DNA of 64,000 bases from assembly GCA_003184365.1 (NCBI GenBank), contig NKYR01000027.1, positions 62,001 to 126,000 of the forward strand. Direction: 5' to 3'. The translations under genes and the position numbers were made by a program. This DNA comes from Evernia prunastri. Its lineage: Eukaryota > Ascomycota > Lecanoromycetes > Lecanorales > Parmeliaceae. This document shows, piece after piece, positions 46,349 to 58,870 of the stretch. Every line of letters starts with the position of its first letter. Within the stretch, counting starts at the first letter, position 1. The notes under the pieces were generated by a model, which did no database searches, had not been told where the DNA came from, and was given only the letters and a program-made list of their open reading frames with translations.

Positions 46349-48382
46349 TCATCGCTGCACTAGCTTCCAATCCTGGTTACTCGTCTCAATCAATTCAACG
46401 TCGATGTCTTTCGCCATTTCAGTCATCTCGCTCAATGTGTTTACAGGCATATGATCACTGTTCCTCAGCTCCAGACCCTGTCCATGCAAGAGTAGGGCCA
46501 GATTCGAAGATTTCCAGATTAGAATATCGCGATTCCTCGACTCCATTATCGTGCCGAACAGATATAACAGCGACAGCGCTAACACAGTAGCTGGATATGC
46601 AAACCATGCCCAACGAACATGTACATAGGTCTCTGTCCTGTAGGCGACGCCCTCGAACGGGCTCGAACCGCTGTCGTTCTGTTGGCGGATATTGTTCGTC
46701 ATAGAAGTTGCGAGGTTTTCGATGCTCTGGGAGTAATTTTTGGTATCATAGAGGGCATGAATGACATCTGAAGAGAACGCAGAGCCCGAGCTCGAGGAAT
46801 TTATCCCACCACTACCAGTGAAGGTCTCAGACATGAAACTATTCATAGCACTTGCTGCGAGGCTAGCTACCATGAACATACTAGCGTTGGCGGTGATGTT
46901 GATTATCGATTGAGGAGGATTGTATATCAGATCCGAGCCCTGGGAATATGAAGCAGAGTTGTTCCGCCATGTCTCCTCTACTCTTTGCTTTATGTCTCCA
47001 TCGGTGACTGACGCAAGATAAGTATTGACACAGTACGACAGTACACATTCCCAAGCCAAGACATCATCTGACTTATTCATCCTTTTAGAGACCAAAGACG
47101 AGAACCGGACCACAGACGCCTCAATGTCATCGAGTTTTGTCGAAATATGAGTAACGCTTGAGTTGATCTGTCCTCCGAAGCCAAAGAGAGAGGGGCCACC
47201 GGGTAGGGATACACCGTAGCATCCACTATTACTGCAATTCTTGTCGACAAGAGAGGTGATGTTGAGACATTTGCTACATATGGCCAACGAAGAAAAACTG
47301 TTCCAAGTGCAGCTATTAAAGTTCAGAGGTGTTCCGCATATAGGCCTTTTCATTACTTACTTGCCAGTGGAACAGTGATGGTCCACCTTTACATCTGCTC
47401 TGTCCGCAACGTCAAATATGCCGCTGTAGATGGCTGCCTGGTTGGGATGTTAGCATTTTTATTATCAAAGTGTTTCGCTTCAGAGATCACCTTCATGGAG
47501 ATATCGACTACGGAGGGCAAGGGCAAGCCTTCGTAGCTGCGAGCTTGATATCTCTGAGCTCTAACAATAGTAGCGACTTTATCGGATGCTACGAGCCTGT
47601 CTGGATAGACAACAATTTGCTGCAAAAAGGGATCAAAGAGTAGCATCATGGCAATTATGATTGAGCCAACGAAAGTCAGATGTCTGTAGCGGCTATCAGC
47701 TTGCTAACCAAAGCGCGATGTACACACGCCTACTTTGCTTTGATGTTGATCAATAAGCTCACTGCACCCCATGGCCCTCGACTCTTAATAGTCTCGGGGT
47801 CAGTATGCCTCTTGACATATAGTTCTAGGGTCAAGAGACATGTCCTGGGAGCCGGGAAAGGTCTCCGCCCCGTAAACATGATCAGAAGGGGGACAATGGA
47901 TCACAAAAGATGACTTACAGCATCGTCGAAAAGTTGGAGGTCTTGTAGAGGGCGAGGCTCGTGCTGACGGTACCATAACCATTTCGACTGCGAGATCGAT
48001 GCTCCAACAGCAGAGGTGGTGGAAAGCTTCGCTATTACGGCAAAGAAGGAGATGACCGAATTTATCTGCGCAGCTCTTCAGCTTAAAATTTGAAATATAT
48101 GATGTGGAATGATCGCACTGTAAACACAGAGGGCCAATCAGGAAGAGAACTTTGATCAAAAATGACAAGAACAACGACGATCACAACGACTGCGAGAGCT
48201 GCGGTGGTAGCAGAAACAATCTCCCACATCCACCAGTCTTGGAAGAGCGAAGCTATTTTCTCTGATGCATTACTAGGCTTAGGGAGGGATCTTTTGATCA
48301 AGGGGGTCTGAGGGTTGGCATCTCCTTGGTCTTGAGCAGGGTCATTAAGTTGGCTCCTACCAGAAGTAGACATTGGTGGCAT
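46349..48382 (-). CDS. DUF3176 family membrane protein
   Basis: Member of a fungal-expanded family of unknown function. Exons 48382..48128, 48065..47919, 47783..47734, 47683..47491, 47437..47361 and 47312..46349 give 561 residues. The DUF3176 region covers WWMWEIVSATTAALAVVVIV (membrane helix), LPDWPSINSVISFFAVIAK, SQSKWLWYRQHEPRPLQDLQLFDDA, SRGPWGAVSLL and IIIAMMLLFDPFLQQIVVY (membrane helix). A long Cys- and N-glycosylation-site-rich domain follows, probably outside the cell (KCLNITSLVDKNCSNSGC). A final helix is WAWFAYPATVLALSLLYLFG, then a cytosolic tail. ATG at 48373 is an alternative start. Six short exons join in frame without a break. Confidence 0.88.
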
Positions 48383-49349
48383 CTTAGTCCAAGTTGAATA
48401 GACTGAAAAGGGAATCTGCTACGCAGTGGTGTGAACATGCAATCGAGCTGGTACCGTGATCACGTAATGCCACTCTCCGACTCTGACTAGGAAGGCAGTA
48501 AGTAAAGTAGGTATCGCGTGACCACCTTTAGCTCCTCCAATTGAAAGGTGATAGCCGCTCCCGCGTCTATCTACGGTTTACATTTTCAAGATTCCGAAGA
48601 AGATATCTCCAGTATTGTCGTGATGCATATGTCTACTCTAATGCCTGCCATTCACATCGATCCCCCATACCCTTTACGATGTCTGATCAAGGGGAGTATT
48701 TCGGTCTCCCAGTTGGCAAATAAAAAGCTACAACGTATACTGCACTGACTGTTCCGGGCTCAACCTAGTACCCTAATTGGAAATGAAGCCAATAGAGAAA
48801 TAGAGACATTGATGAGATCGGCTCCCTCGTAGAGTATAGAATGAAACCATTGCCTTTTCAGATCTTCTCCAGCTTGTTTGACTCTCCTTGTTTGCTTGGC
48901 AGCTTGTCTGTAACAGTTTGAGACATTGGAAGTTCCTTGTAAGCAGTGTTCTTCAAGTACGAACATGCCGCTCTCTCCAATACTTGAGTTGAAGCAGAAG
49001 AGAAGATCATCTTGGCGTAGACCTTGTTGCTTTTACGTCATTCTCAGGGCGACCGAAGTAGAGACAAGATGAGCGAAACTTCGCGGCCTATTGATGGACT
49101 GTATGATGAAATGTACAAGTATGCCTTCTAGGTCGTATTCACAGTGTGATCTTGCATATGTAGACCCGTGAGTACATTCAGCAACGCCGAGTATTCTACA
49201 CCTCAAAGCGACTCCAGATAGACGAGAGAGAAGCCAAGACGTAGTGGTATCATCGCACATTCCCGTAATTTACCCTTCCAAGTACTCCAACAAATTTCAG
49301 ACTCCGAGGATGTTCATAAACGACTGTACAGCCACTCTCTTGCAAGAAA
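48383..49349. other. Intergenic region
   Basis: DUF3176 promoter and phosducin-like 3' flank. No gene recognised. Confidence 0.55.
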
Positions 49350-50299
49350 TCATAAAAGAATTTTGTGCCTAAGTCAACATTAGCAAAGTTGTAGCAGTGA
49401 AGAGTGTATCGAGTGTGGGACTTACTCTTGCAGCACTCCCTCCAAGGTTGTAGAGTTGATTTCCCGGCCAGCGGGTATTTCACTCACGAGCGACACCAGA
49501 TTCGCAAAGCAATCGCCGCCTCTATACGCAAGAATCCCTGGCGCAGCAATCTCTTCCATCTCGGCATCCAAGAAGTGTAGCTTGACGAAACGGGTGGTCG
49601 CATATCTTCGTGCAATGTCTTTTAAGGCATCCTCTACTTTCCCACTAAAGGACGACTAGAGATCGCAAGTATCAGCAGTACTCAGTATCCAGATCGGATG
49701 GAACACACCTCATCGTCATAGATGAAAACCACAACCGTGGTGTAGGTGGCCACTTTCTCAACAGCATCAAGGTATCCGATAGGATCGACAGTGACCAACG
49801 AGCCATATCTTCGTTGACTAGGACTTTGCCGTCTAGTCCGGATTCCCTGACTACCGCTTGCCAGCTCACCCAACCTCTTCTCCCTCCACGTTCGCATGAA
49901 GTCGTCTTCCTCATCATTCTCCGAGACGTCTGGACTGGGGCTTTTACTCTTCTCCCGCGCGAAGTTGATCTTCTTATTGTTTACGATGTCACTAGAGAAG
50001 GCATAAATCGTCTGCCGAAAGCTCCGTTTCTTCGCGGTTTCGAAAGAACGAGCGTCCGCTATGACTCCTTTTGGTCCAGTATTGGCGTCAAATTGGGTGG
50101 TATTAGGAAGATAGGAAGTTGTCGTAGGCATCTCGGTAGAGGTATTGGAGGCCAAGGTCTGCCCGTCTTCGTTAGCGGAGTTAAGGGTGGTGCTGTCGTT
50201 GTCTGAGGATTCTGCTTGGTCTTCCGGGTGGACGCTGAACTTTTGAGTCTGATTGTTGTCGTAGAAGGCGTCGAATTCGTCTTGCGCAGAGGTCGACAT
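49350..50299 (-). CDS. Phosducin-like protein (PhLP1/BDM-1/PhnA type)
   Basis: Co-chaperone that binds Gbeta during folding and aids Gbeta-gamma assembly. Exons 50299..49709, 49655..49426 and 49368..49350 give 279 residues, the size of BDM-1. The N-terminus MSTSAQDEFDAFYDNNQ is acidic, and MRTWREKRLGEL is the conserved helix before the thioredoxin-like domain. That domain reads YGSLVTVDPIGYLDAVEK, VVVFIYDDESS, FVKLHFLDAEMEEIAAPGIL, AYRGGDCFANLVSL and STTLEGVLQEHKILL. The last exon encodes only the final residues (19 bases including the stop). It lies 2.5 kb downstream of the Gbeta gene on the same strand. Confidence 0.9.
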
Positions 50300-52829
50300 G
50301 GTAGGGAAGGGAAGAGTGCACAATGCACAAAGCACTTGCAAATAGCTCGAGACGAAGTGGGTGGCCTATTTGGGGTCGCGTTTCAGCAGTGTTTGATCAG
50401 GTACGAGGGGACGTCAAAGTCTCTGCAGCATGGAGAAATATTGTAAAGGATTCGGTTGTTGTGTGCGGCAAAGCGATTGATTGAAGTCTGAATTAGAGAC
50501 TTTAGAGTACCCTACTTAATTTAATTTTTGGAAGACGTTGGTTGTTGACGTTGTGTGTGTTGGTTCGAGGCAAGGTCGCATCAAGCTGGTACGTAGAGTA
50601 ACCAAAGCATTACTACCGTGTACTGTGATGAGTGTGACGCTGTGAATTTGCGTAGTATTATAGTAAAAAGGGAGACAAGAAGAAGGAGAAGAAGGAGAAG
50701 AAGACGAAGTAGAGCAAGAAGAAGGGACTATGATAATATAATTATCGAGTCAGAATCGGAGCATGCAGAGTGTTCGGTCAAGGTCAAAAGGGGGGCTTTC
50801 ATACATATTATAAGTTGACGAAGTTTATCGCTGGACTTTTTGCAAACAAACACGAGGGAACAGGGATCAAGATCCCCAGTGGCTGTTATTTCTGGGTTTT
50901 AAAGTGTGCCAAGCGTTGGCCGCGTTGCCAGTTTCATAATCATCTCGTCCTATTATTACTTGACTATTACTAGAGCACTCCCTTGTCCATACATATATTA
51001 TTACAGTAGTAGTATCACCAGCTTCTTCATCGTCTTTGCACTAACGTTTCATCCAACCCGCAAACCTTTCACTTTCTAAGTTCTGCTGGCCTGTTTACAG
51101 TACTAGTATCACTGCTCCAATTCACAGAATTATTATTACTCCTCTTGATTCGGAGCTCCCACATTCAACACTAAGCATCGTAAGCTTCCGCACGTTCAAA
51201 TCATCAAGTCGGGTGTCAGACCCCAGCAATAATGATGATAATCAACATGAACGCAATCCCAATTTAATCAAATGTACCCCAACGGCCACACCTGCGATGT
51301 GTCTTCGGCGAACAATCGACGGCCGACAATTGACTTCGGACTCCCCGCGACAAGGTCCTGTGGCACGCCGTTGAATGAGTGGCGACTGTGTTGGAAGCTA
51401 CATACTGGGCGCATGTCTGTTAGAGATGCTACCACAATCCAAGGGCGAAAGATATTAGGTCCTGTACATCACATTTTTCGTAGCCAGATGCTTACGATAC
51501 TTGCGGGGCTGGAGTGTTTTCCCAAATCTGGTCTGCTTGTGTCTACCAGAGCGATCATATCCGAGAGCTGGGGAGGTTTGGCAGGTGCGCTGTCCCGTGG
51601 CGGGCTGTGGCTGACTTTGATATGTCTCGGATAGCTAGGCAGCTACCTACTGGCCTTCTTCCGAAGTCACATCTGATGGTGAGACGCCGATTACATCAAG
51701 ATCCGTCGAAGTAGTCCAGAGGGTCAAAGTGTTTTTCCGGATGGTCAGCGTAAGCACACCCACGGCTTCTATGTATAGTTGGCGCCCTGCAGCAAGAGTT
51801 AGCCGCCTCATTGTTCCTGTCAGCACGATCCTCCAGTGCACGAGAGCAAAGGACGTGGAAAATTGACTGGCGGACATCATAGGCTTTCAAGCATTTTGGG
51901 AGTTTTAGTACAATTTTGAACGACTGAAGAAAGATTCGCTGTAAGCAGAGGCCGAGTGCTCCCTCGTCGACGGGTAATAGGAGCACTAGATAAGGGTTTT
52001 GGACGCATCGACAAAGGAAGAGATAGTACAAGAAGTTGGACGCTTTGAAATTCGGTTGACCCTCGACGACTGTAGCACCTATCGTGCATTCCCGCCCAGC
52101 TCCCAAAGTTTACCAGCCAGTCGGCGCCTTAGAAAAGAACAGGATACGAAGAAAGATAACGGTATATTTTCGATGCATCGTCGCTACTCCCGCGTAAAAC
52201 ACAAATTCCTTTTTTTAATTTTCAACATGCTTGGCCAGCCTGAAGCTTCAACCACATAGATTACTGGGAGTCAACAGATTTTCTGGCCATGTCCTCGTCA
52301 ATGTGATTTGAACCGCAGATTTGAGGTACAACGACGAGGATGAAAACTGAGATATCTATCCCGTGCTGTTGCCGTGCGAGAGCTTTTGGCGGCGAGGAAG
52401 ATTAGAAATAGTTGCTGAAGATCTTTGGCGTCTCATATCTTTGGAAAGGTTCGTTTTGTCGAGAGGGAAGAATACATTGGAAAAGTAGTTTGCCCACATG
52501 GCAGAAGAATCGGACGAACGGTATCCAGCGCTTCGCTCAGGATGATTGCATCAACTCCAAGCAGTGCACCAGCATGCTTTGTTGAACAAGTTCTCCCAAG
52601 TTTATGTGACGCTCCCTTTTGTTCCAAGAAGCTCCATATCTTCATAGTACCGCCCACCAGTCTTGTCGCATGGTATCAGAGGATGGTCGTAATTACAAAA
52701 TCTCACCGATTTCGGCAACGAAAATCGCCTATGTCTTATCGCAATGGAGCAGATGATGAGTTGATGAGCTTTGGTCTTCAAGCACAAAGTTTCGGCATCC
52801 TCCATCAACGATAAAGGCCGATATGCTGA
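50300..52829. other. 2.5-kb region without a confident gene between phosducin-like and Gbeta genes
   Basis: Contains the phosducin-like promoter and a purine-rich tract (about 50672-50728). At 51696-52106 a 136-codon minus-strand frame is slightly coding-like (LKLPKCLKAYDVRQSIFHV; ending PEKHFDPLDYFDGS). I find no clean start or splice partner, so it may be a relic. Confidence 0.4.
50672..50728 (+). repeat. Purine-rich (GAAGAAGGA-type) tract
   Basis: Nearly pure A/G run of about 57 bases, AGAAGGAGAAGAAGGAG and variants, in the spacer upstream of the phosducin-like gene. Confidence 0.7.
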
Positions 52830-54129
52830 TTACCATGCCCACACCTTGAGCTGTTGAAGTTGTTCATGATTAGCATCCCATTGAATAAAGCTCCTTTCTC
52901 ATGATGATTGAACTTACAGTTGAGTCCCAAGATCCGGTACACAGGCTCATTCCATCGTTGCTCACGCCCAGACAGCTCACGCGGTTTTCATGGCCGTTTA
53001 GATTGCCGACCCGATCGCCACGAAGAACATCCCATACCTGGCGGACAATATCAGTATTGGCGGTTTCCTGCGCGAATTTCGACCGGTAATGATGAATAGA
53101 CTAACCTTGCATTCGAAATCGTCGTAACCCGCGAATAGTAGACGCCCCGAGACTGAGAAGGCAACAGATGTAATGCCGCAAAGGATCTGGTCGCTAGCGT
53201 ACGTATTGACTTCCCGATCTGCGCGAATATCGAATAGACGGCAGGTAGCGTCATCAGAACCAGTACCAAAGGCTTGACCATCAGGGAAGAATTGCACTGC
53301 GTTGATATCTGATTCGTGGCCCGCAAATGTTTGTACCGCTTTACCTGTGCGGATGTCCCAAAGCTTAGCGAAAGCATCGCACGCTCCAGATATGAAGACA
53401 TGTTGATTTGTAGGGTTTATGCTGATGCTCATCACATCTCCCAGATGATCGGCAAACTCTGTGACTTTAGAGCCGGTCTCGACATCCCAGAGCATACATG
53501 TCATATCACCAGAAGAAGTAAGAATTCGACGGTCATTGATGAAACGACAGCAGGAGAGGTAGCCAGAGTGCCCTGAGAGCTCGCGAGCCACGCGAGTAGG
53601 TCCCTCCCGTGAAGAGAGGTTGTAGACTGAGCAGATGTTGTCGAGTCCGCCACATGCAACGTAATTTCCGCTTGGAGCATATGCACATGTCATGACCCAC
53701 GAGGATCGAAGTGGTATAGCATGAACTTTGTTTGTGGTATAAGCATCCCAAATGATAAGTTTGCCATCCTGGGAAGCCGAGACTAGATGCCTACGGTCCG
53801 TAGACCAGTGCATAGCATAAATCTTGGCCAAATGACCTTTGAGGACCTTGCGAGCCTTCATGCCAATCCGCGGCAAGGCATCGGTATTGCTTTGTGCTAT
53901 TCCTCGCACTGTTCGGGTAACAGTCAGTCTACGCCCAGCATGCAGAAGGAGTATAGGGGCCCCGTGGATGTATAGGACCGCTGTGCTCGATGCAGACAGG
54001 AAATTTTAACTCACGCGAGGTGTCGGCGAGTTCATCCTTCTTGCGCTTTATTTTGTCCTTCAGACCTTCCGCATCGCGTCGTGCAGCAGCGATTTTTGCC
54101 TGCATCTGCTCCCCAGACATTTCGGACAT
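52830..54129 (-). CDS. Heterotrimeric G-protein beta subunit (SfaD/GNB-1 type)
   Basis: WD40 propeller that with Ggamma signals in growth, mating and conidiation. Exons 54129..54015, 53908..53106, 53037..52918 and 52850..52830 give 352 residues, standard for fungal Gbeta. The N-terminal coiled coil is EQMQAKIAAARRDAEGLKDK. Repeats begin RKVLKGHLAKIYAMHW and include SASQDGKLIIWDAYTTNKVH, ELSGHSGYLSCCRFINDRRI, TSSGDMTCMLWDVETGSKV, GTGSDDATCRLFDIRADREV and a final GSWDSTLKVWAW. The last exon is 21 bases (LKVWAW plus stop). Conservation is very high throughout. Its chaperone candidate lies just downstream. Confidence 0.97.
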
Positions 54130-54615
54130 TATTGAAGACGACTATCCTGAGGAAAGAGTTGGATTTTTGCGATGTGAGGAAACAATGACCGTGATTGGTG
54201 GGATGAGATTCGAGGGAACAGTAGGGGGTTTTGAAAGGCCACCACCAGGTTCACGGCCCCGACGGATTGCGACCACAACACAGGTAGGAAACGCTGAGAC
54301 TCGAATAACTTTTCGCCTATGTTTATGTCTTTATAAGATGGAGGCAGGGTGATTGTATTTTGCTTTGGCTGACTGCTGGCTTGGTTGCGTGGTCGGGGTG
54401 AGTTGGGGTAAGGTAGTGGAGGAAGTGGGTTTTGCGACTTGCGTCGTTTCCAGAAGGAAGGAAGGGAGCAGGGAGCAGGGCGGGAGTTCCAATTGGGTGC
54501 AAAACTAGCGCACCTAGCCGAGGCTCTAAGATGAGGAACTGCCAGACACCGCGCCAGCCTGTTCTCCTACCTTTTCTTCCGCGATCTCTTTGAGCAATTA
54601 TAATACGGAGTAAGT

Positions 54616-54680
54616 TATGATGATGATGGTGGTGATGATGATTGATGATGATGATGATTATTATTGTTATTATCATTTAT
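54616..54680 (+). repeat. Imperfect ATG/ATT trinucleotide repeat
   Basis: ATGATGATGGTGGTGATG-like units running into ATTATTATTGTTATT, about 490 bases upstream of the Gbeta start. Confidence 0.75.
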
Positions 54681-54885
54681 TATGATTCTTACAACAGACA
54701 CAAAAGGTACTTTAGCTTAACATACGGCTCTGCCGAGCAGGCGGGGAAATTAAATTGATAAGGAAAATTGTCATTGGGCAGGCATAGTAGAGTATATTTC
54801 CGGAGTAGCAATAACAGACCGTAGAGGTGGTTTAATGATTACGAGCTTGCGAGGCAACTCGGTCAAAAGCCTCGTCTTCCACTAT

Positions 54886-54886
<1 letters not shown>

Positions 54887-54934
<48 letters not shown>
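54887..54934 (+). repeat. (ATC)16 microsatellite
   Basis: Sixteen perfect ATC units in the Gbeta-samB spacer; likely length-polymorphic between strains. Confidence 0.95.
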
Positions 54935-54936
<2 letters not shown>

Positions 54937-56766
54937 CCCATCAAAGTGCCTCAGCCGCTTCTCTTGCAGAGCAATTCGACTTGACAGCTAAAATAAAAAT
55001 GGTGAGAGGAAGACCAATGAAATTATAAAAGGAAGGGCGGGACTATGGGTCGAGCCTCGATGATGGGATCTACAAATTTACCGTCTTTCAGTTCCAGCTA
55101 CTCGGGTTTCGCCTTTTCTTTCGTCAACGGCTTGCCTAACTATTCCCTTCCCTCGAACAAATCTTTCAGACTTCGACGGTCGAATGACTCCTCTTTCCTC
55201 ACCCACCAGTCCCGAATTCTCTTCGTCCCAGCTGCTTTCCCTCATGGTTTCTTAAGGATGTCAACGTGCCCCCGCTTGATCTTCGAGTGAGACAATGACC
55301 CGTAATTGCCACAGCAACGGGGCCCCTGGCGAGAAAGAAAATTACGCTCAGAGGCTTGCGATACGGCTGAGCTGCAAACAGATCTTCTGGAAGGACGAGT
55401 ATACGCAGCATGAATGATCATCTCCACACATCTGCACTTCGGCCATGACCTCTTCGCCTTTTCAGATTGAGGTTCCTTCCGGCAATCGAGGACGGCTCAA
55501 ACTGCTTATGCATCGTCTTGCTGGTGTCTGGCGTGCTCCATCAGGGCTGGACTTCGGCCAAAACTATATTGAGGTGTCCGATAATTGGGACCACCGACTA
55601 AGTGCAAAAGGGGTTTGCATCCGGCGTCCACGGAAGAGGAACAGGATCGAAGCGTGGATTGACACGGTAGAGAAGGGAGACAGCAAAGAGACTTGGTGTG
55701 TTAAAAAAGAGCTGCAGCATTCAGACGCATCCCACTTCCTTCCACCTTTCTTGCTTCTCTTGAGGTTGTAGTGGATCAGAACCATGCTTCATAGAGTGAC
55801 AGGTAATTCCTAAGGGTTCTGATGGTCTTTGCCCGATAGTGACGGGGCATCGTGCCCTGGTATGGCGGTAAAACATGGGGCGACCGTGCGGCAGTGGATA
55901 CCCATAGTCTGCAAAGCATTTGCCGTTAATTATTATCCCCAAGCCCAAGACAAAAGGGTGTGGAAAAGCTGTATATTTGCCGGCTAATTGACACATTTGT
56001 TCCCCACGCGAGAAACCAGGAGACAAATGCCAAGTATCCGCAAATTAAAGCAGTTGCAAGGAATAGATGTCACTGACTGAATTATACCTAAAGAGAGGAT
56101 ACGATCGAGCTAATATTTGAGTGAGACTGTAGAATGATCATCTAGACACGATATTTAGGGAGGGGAGGTGTTCCCCGATGGTTCGAGAGGCATCTAATAA
56201 GACAAAAGGGATGGGGCGTCTACCTTTGAGAATCTCTGTCGATCGAGACGGCTTTGAAGCGGAGAACTCTGAGAGCGCGCTAAAGCAAATCTCCTGCCGC
56301 AAACTCTCGACTACCATTCTCCATTATTAAATTCATCCCTCTTCTCCATCATCAACGCCTTGCTCTCGAAAGGCATTTTTAGACCTCTTTCGCCTCGGTT
56401 CTACGACCTCTTCACATCACCTTGCTTTGCTTTGCTTGCGAATGAGCGGAGCAGCGCGTGCTGTCTTTCCGAAACGTCCATTGCCTCTTTCTCTGCTTAT
56501 TGATCAAGATTTCTTTAGTCGGCATGGCAGCAGCAAGCTCCGTCTGAATTTCTGCCTTTGACGGAGCCTCTACTTCGAGCCAGCACGAAGCACCGCTCAA
56601 CAATATACATACTCTGCAGCAATCCGCCAATTCGTGTTCGTTTTCGACCCGCATTGCTACCGACCCCCTCATTTCGATCAATCCCATCCATTCTCCCCTA
56701 TCCCAAGCGCCATACCAACCGTACGAACATTACACTCGCCGTAAACACTCCATCTACTCTGTCAAA

Positions 56767-58870
56767 ATGAGGGAAGTCAACTTCAGTATCCCAAATGTCA
56801 ATAAAGCCTCGGTAGGCATAACCACCGCCCTATACGATCGTCGAGCTCTAGATTGTACGTCAACTTTGCCATTGATAAACTCACTGAACCATCTTGCATA
56901 CCTTACGACATCTTCCGCGAGAATCAGAGATATCCTCACTATTGATGGCGGTGTGGAAAGGCTAGTATGCATTCTGAAGCAGGGAAGGAGCCAAGAAATG
57001 ATGGAGATGTGGAAATGGAACCTAGCTTTTCAATGCGTAGTCAACATTGGTGTCCGTGGTTCAGAAAGCGTTCGAACAAGGGTCGTCGAAGCTGATATGG
57101 TGCCGGTGATCGCCACAATACTTGACAACTACATCAAGGTCATTGACAAGTGTCGGGAAAAAGCCGAAAACGCAAACAGGCGGACATCCTTACCAATCCC
57201 TCCACCACGGAAAGGCCAGCAGAGTGCCATCGCTTCCCCTACAGTCGCTCTCGAACGGCAGAGCTTTCAACAGCGAGTCAATGTTTTGCCTGATAACCGA
57301 CCGTTTCGTCGTCATGAGCCTCCACCAGCAATAGAAATACCACAACCTCTGTCTCCACCAATTTTCGAGCAACAGCAGCAACAACAACAACACCCGCACC
57401 AGCCTTCAGAGGTCGCGGCAATGGATCTCACTCCAACACTACCTCAGTTTACCACAATCACAACACCCGAGCGGACTACATTTACACGTCATCACCACCA
57501 TCACCATCATCACCACCACCACCACCATTACCATCATAGGAGCCAAGACGGTAGACACCATATGCATGGAGGAACAAGTAGCAGTAACAGACATAACTCG
57601 ATGCAATCAATAGCCGCAGCTGTACCCCCGATGGAGCCGGGCGAGGGGTTCGGACTTCGTCCCGTGCGTGACGTTGACAGATTACCATCTATGTTGCCCG
57701 CCCTGCCTGCTCTCCAGACAGGCATCACTTCGCAGCCAGAATCTCCAACTACTCCGAATGCACCATCGATCCGTCCACCAGTGCGCGGTAATAGGGATAG
57801 GCGAAGACCATCTGTACGCCAACAGCAGTCCAACTCCGGTGATTCTGACGATGCCAATGGGGACGAAGCGGTCTCTGAAGCGTCAGGGACCAATGAGAAC
57901 CTTGACGATCCCATGATCGACATTCAAGCAGCTGTGGATATACAGGAAGCCGAAGATGAGGATCCAATGCTTGATGCTGTTACCACAACCTTAGGTCTTA
58001 CAGCCCCGAATGCTGTTTCGGAAGGTCAAGAAGCGCAAACCTTCAACATCACCCATCCGTCTGCTAATGATGGAAGCATCATAAACGCCAATGTAACTCC
58101 TACTAATACCAATATTGGCTTTCCACAAGCCCCCCAGCCAATCGGCGTCGTGAACGTAGCAAACCAAGCCCTGGCACAGAACACTCATGCACGCTATCTT
58201 CTCGACCGATCTGCGCCTCCAGGCGTCCTGGCCGCTACCCCACGGGACGAGGACGTGTTGATGTCGCTACAGCTTCTGGCCTACGTGTCAAAATACTGTA
58301 ACCTCAGGACGTATTTCCAACAATCTCATCTCGTCCCTAAGTTGAAGATTGGCAACAACCTCAATGCTTTGGATGAAAACAATGCGAGCGATTGCCAGGA
58401 AAGTGATGTTCTTGACGAAGAGGAGTACTTGCTCCCAGACGACTTCAACATATTCCCACTTGTTGAGAAATTCACTGTCCGCCATCACTCGCAAGACATG
58501 CAGCATTGGGCCGGCGTTGTCATGCGTAACTTGTGCCGTAAGGACGACGCTCGTGGTGGCATACGGCAGTGTGCTTATTATGAGTGCGGAAGATGGGAGC
58601 AATGGACTCGTCAATTTGCTAAGTGCCGTCGCTGCCGCCGGACAAAATACTGCAGCAAAGAGTGTCAGAAAAATGCTTGGGTACGTACACTCAGAGCTCA
58701 TATCCTCCGGGCTGGTTCAAACTTGAGTCACAAGACGTGGATATGGGGGCCCGTTCCATCCTTTACCCCTACAACCCTGTCTTATTGCTCAAACCCTTTC
58801 TCCAAAGAAAAGCCGCTAATTCATATCACAGGTTTATCATCGCCATTGGTGCCAAGTAGCGGCCCAGTGA
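56767..58870 (+). CDS. samB: SamB/Mub1-like MYND zinc-finger protein
   Basis: Homologue of Aspergillus SamB (conidiophore morphogenesis, septation) and yeast Mub1 (partner of the Ubr2 ubiquitin ligase). Exons 56767..58680 and 58832..58870 give 650 residues. The near-invariant N-terminus MREVNFSIPNVNKASVG starts an armadillo-like region (YLTTSSARIRDILTIDGGVE; WKWNLAFQCVVNIGVRGSES). A Gln/Pro/His-rich middle includes a run of 15 His from 57491 broken once by Tyr. The MYND finger lies at the C-terminus (CAYYECGRWEQWTRQFAKC, RTKYCSKECQKNAW) and is completed by the 39-base last exon (VYHRHWCQVAAQ), which supplies the final His and Cys ligands. Reading through the 151-nt intron would lose these ligands, so the spliced form is favoured. 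Confidence 0.93.
57491..57538 (+). repeat. CAY trinucleotide tract encoding polyhistidine in samB
   Basis: Mixed CAC/CAT codons encode 15 histidines around one tyrosine. Codon mixing suggests the run is older than the (ATC)16 repeat nearby. Confidence 0.85.

Larger units (their letters stand above)
54130..56766. other. 2.6-kb region between divergent Gbeta and samB genes
   Basis: Promoters and leaders of two growth/development regulators. Holds two trinucleotide repeat tracts and a 108-codon ATG-started frame (55445-55771, MTSSPFQIEVPSGNRGRLKL) that I cannot support as a gene. The 3' part (56300-56766) is pyrimidine-rich leader-like sequence. Confidence 0.5.

Noticed and set aside
52425..52814. 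129-codon plus-strand frame
   Set aside because: Lies in the Gbeta 3' flank, shows no protein character and does not start with a good ATG.
55445..55771. 108-codon ATG-started frame
   Set aside because: Starts plausibly but ends in a hydrophobic, repeat-like run, has no splice or family support and sits in a leader region.
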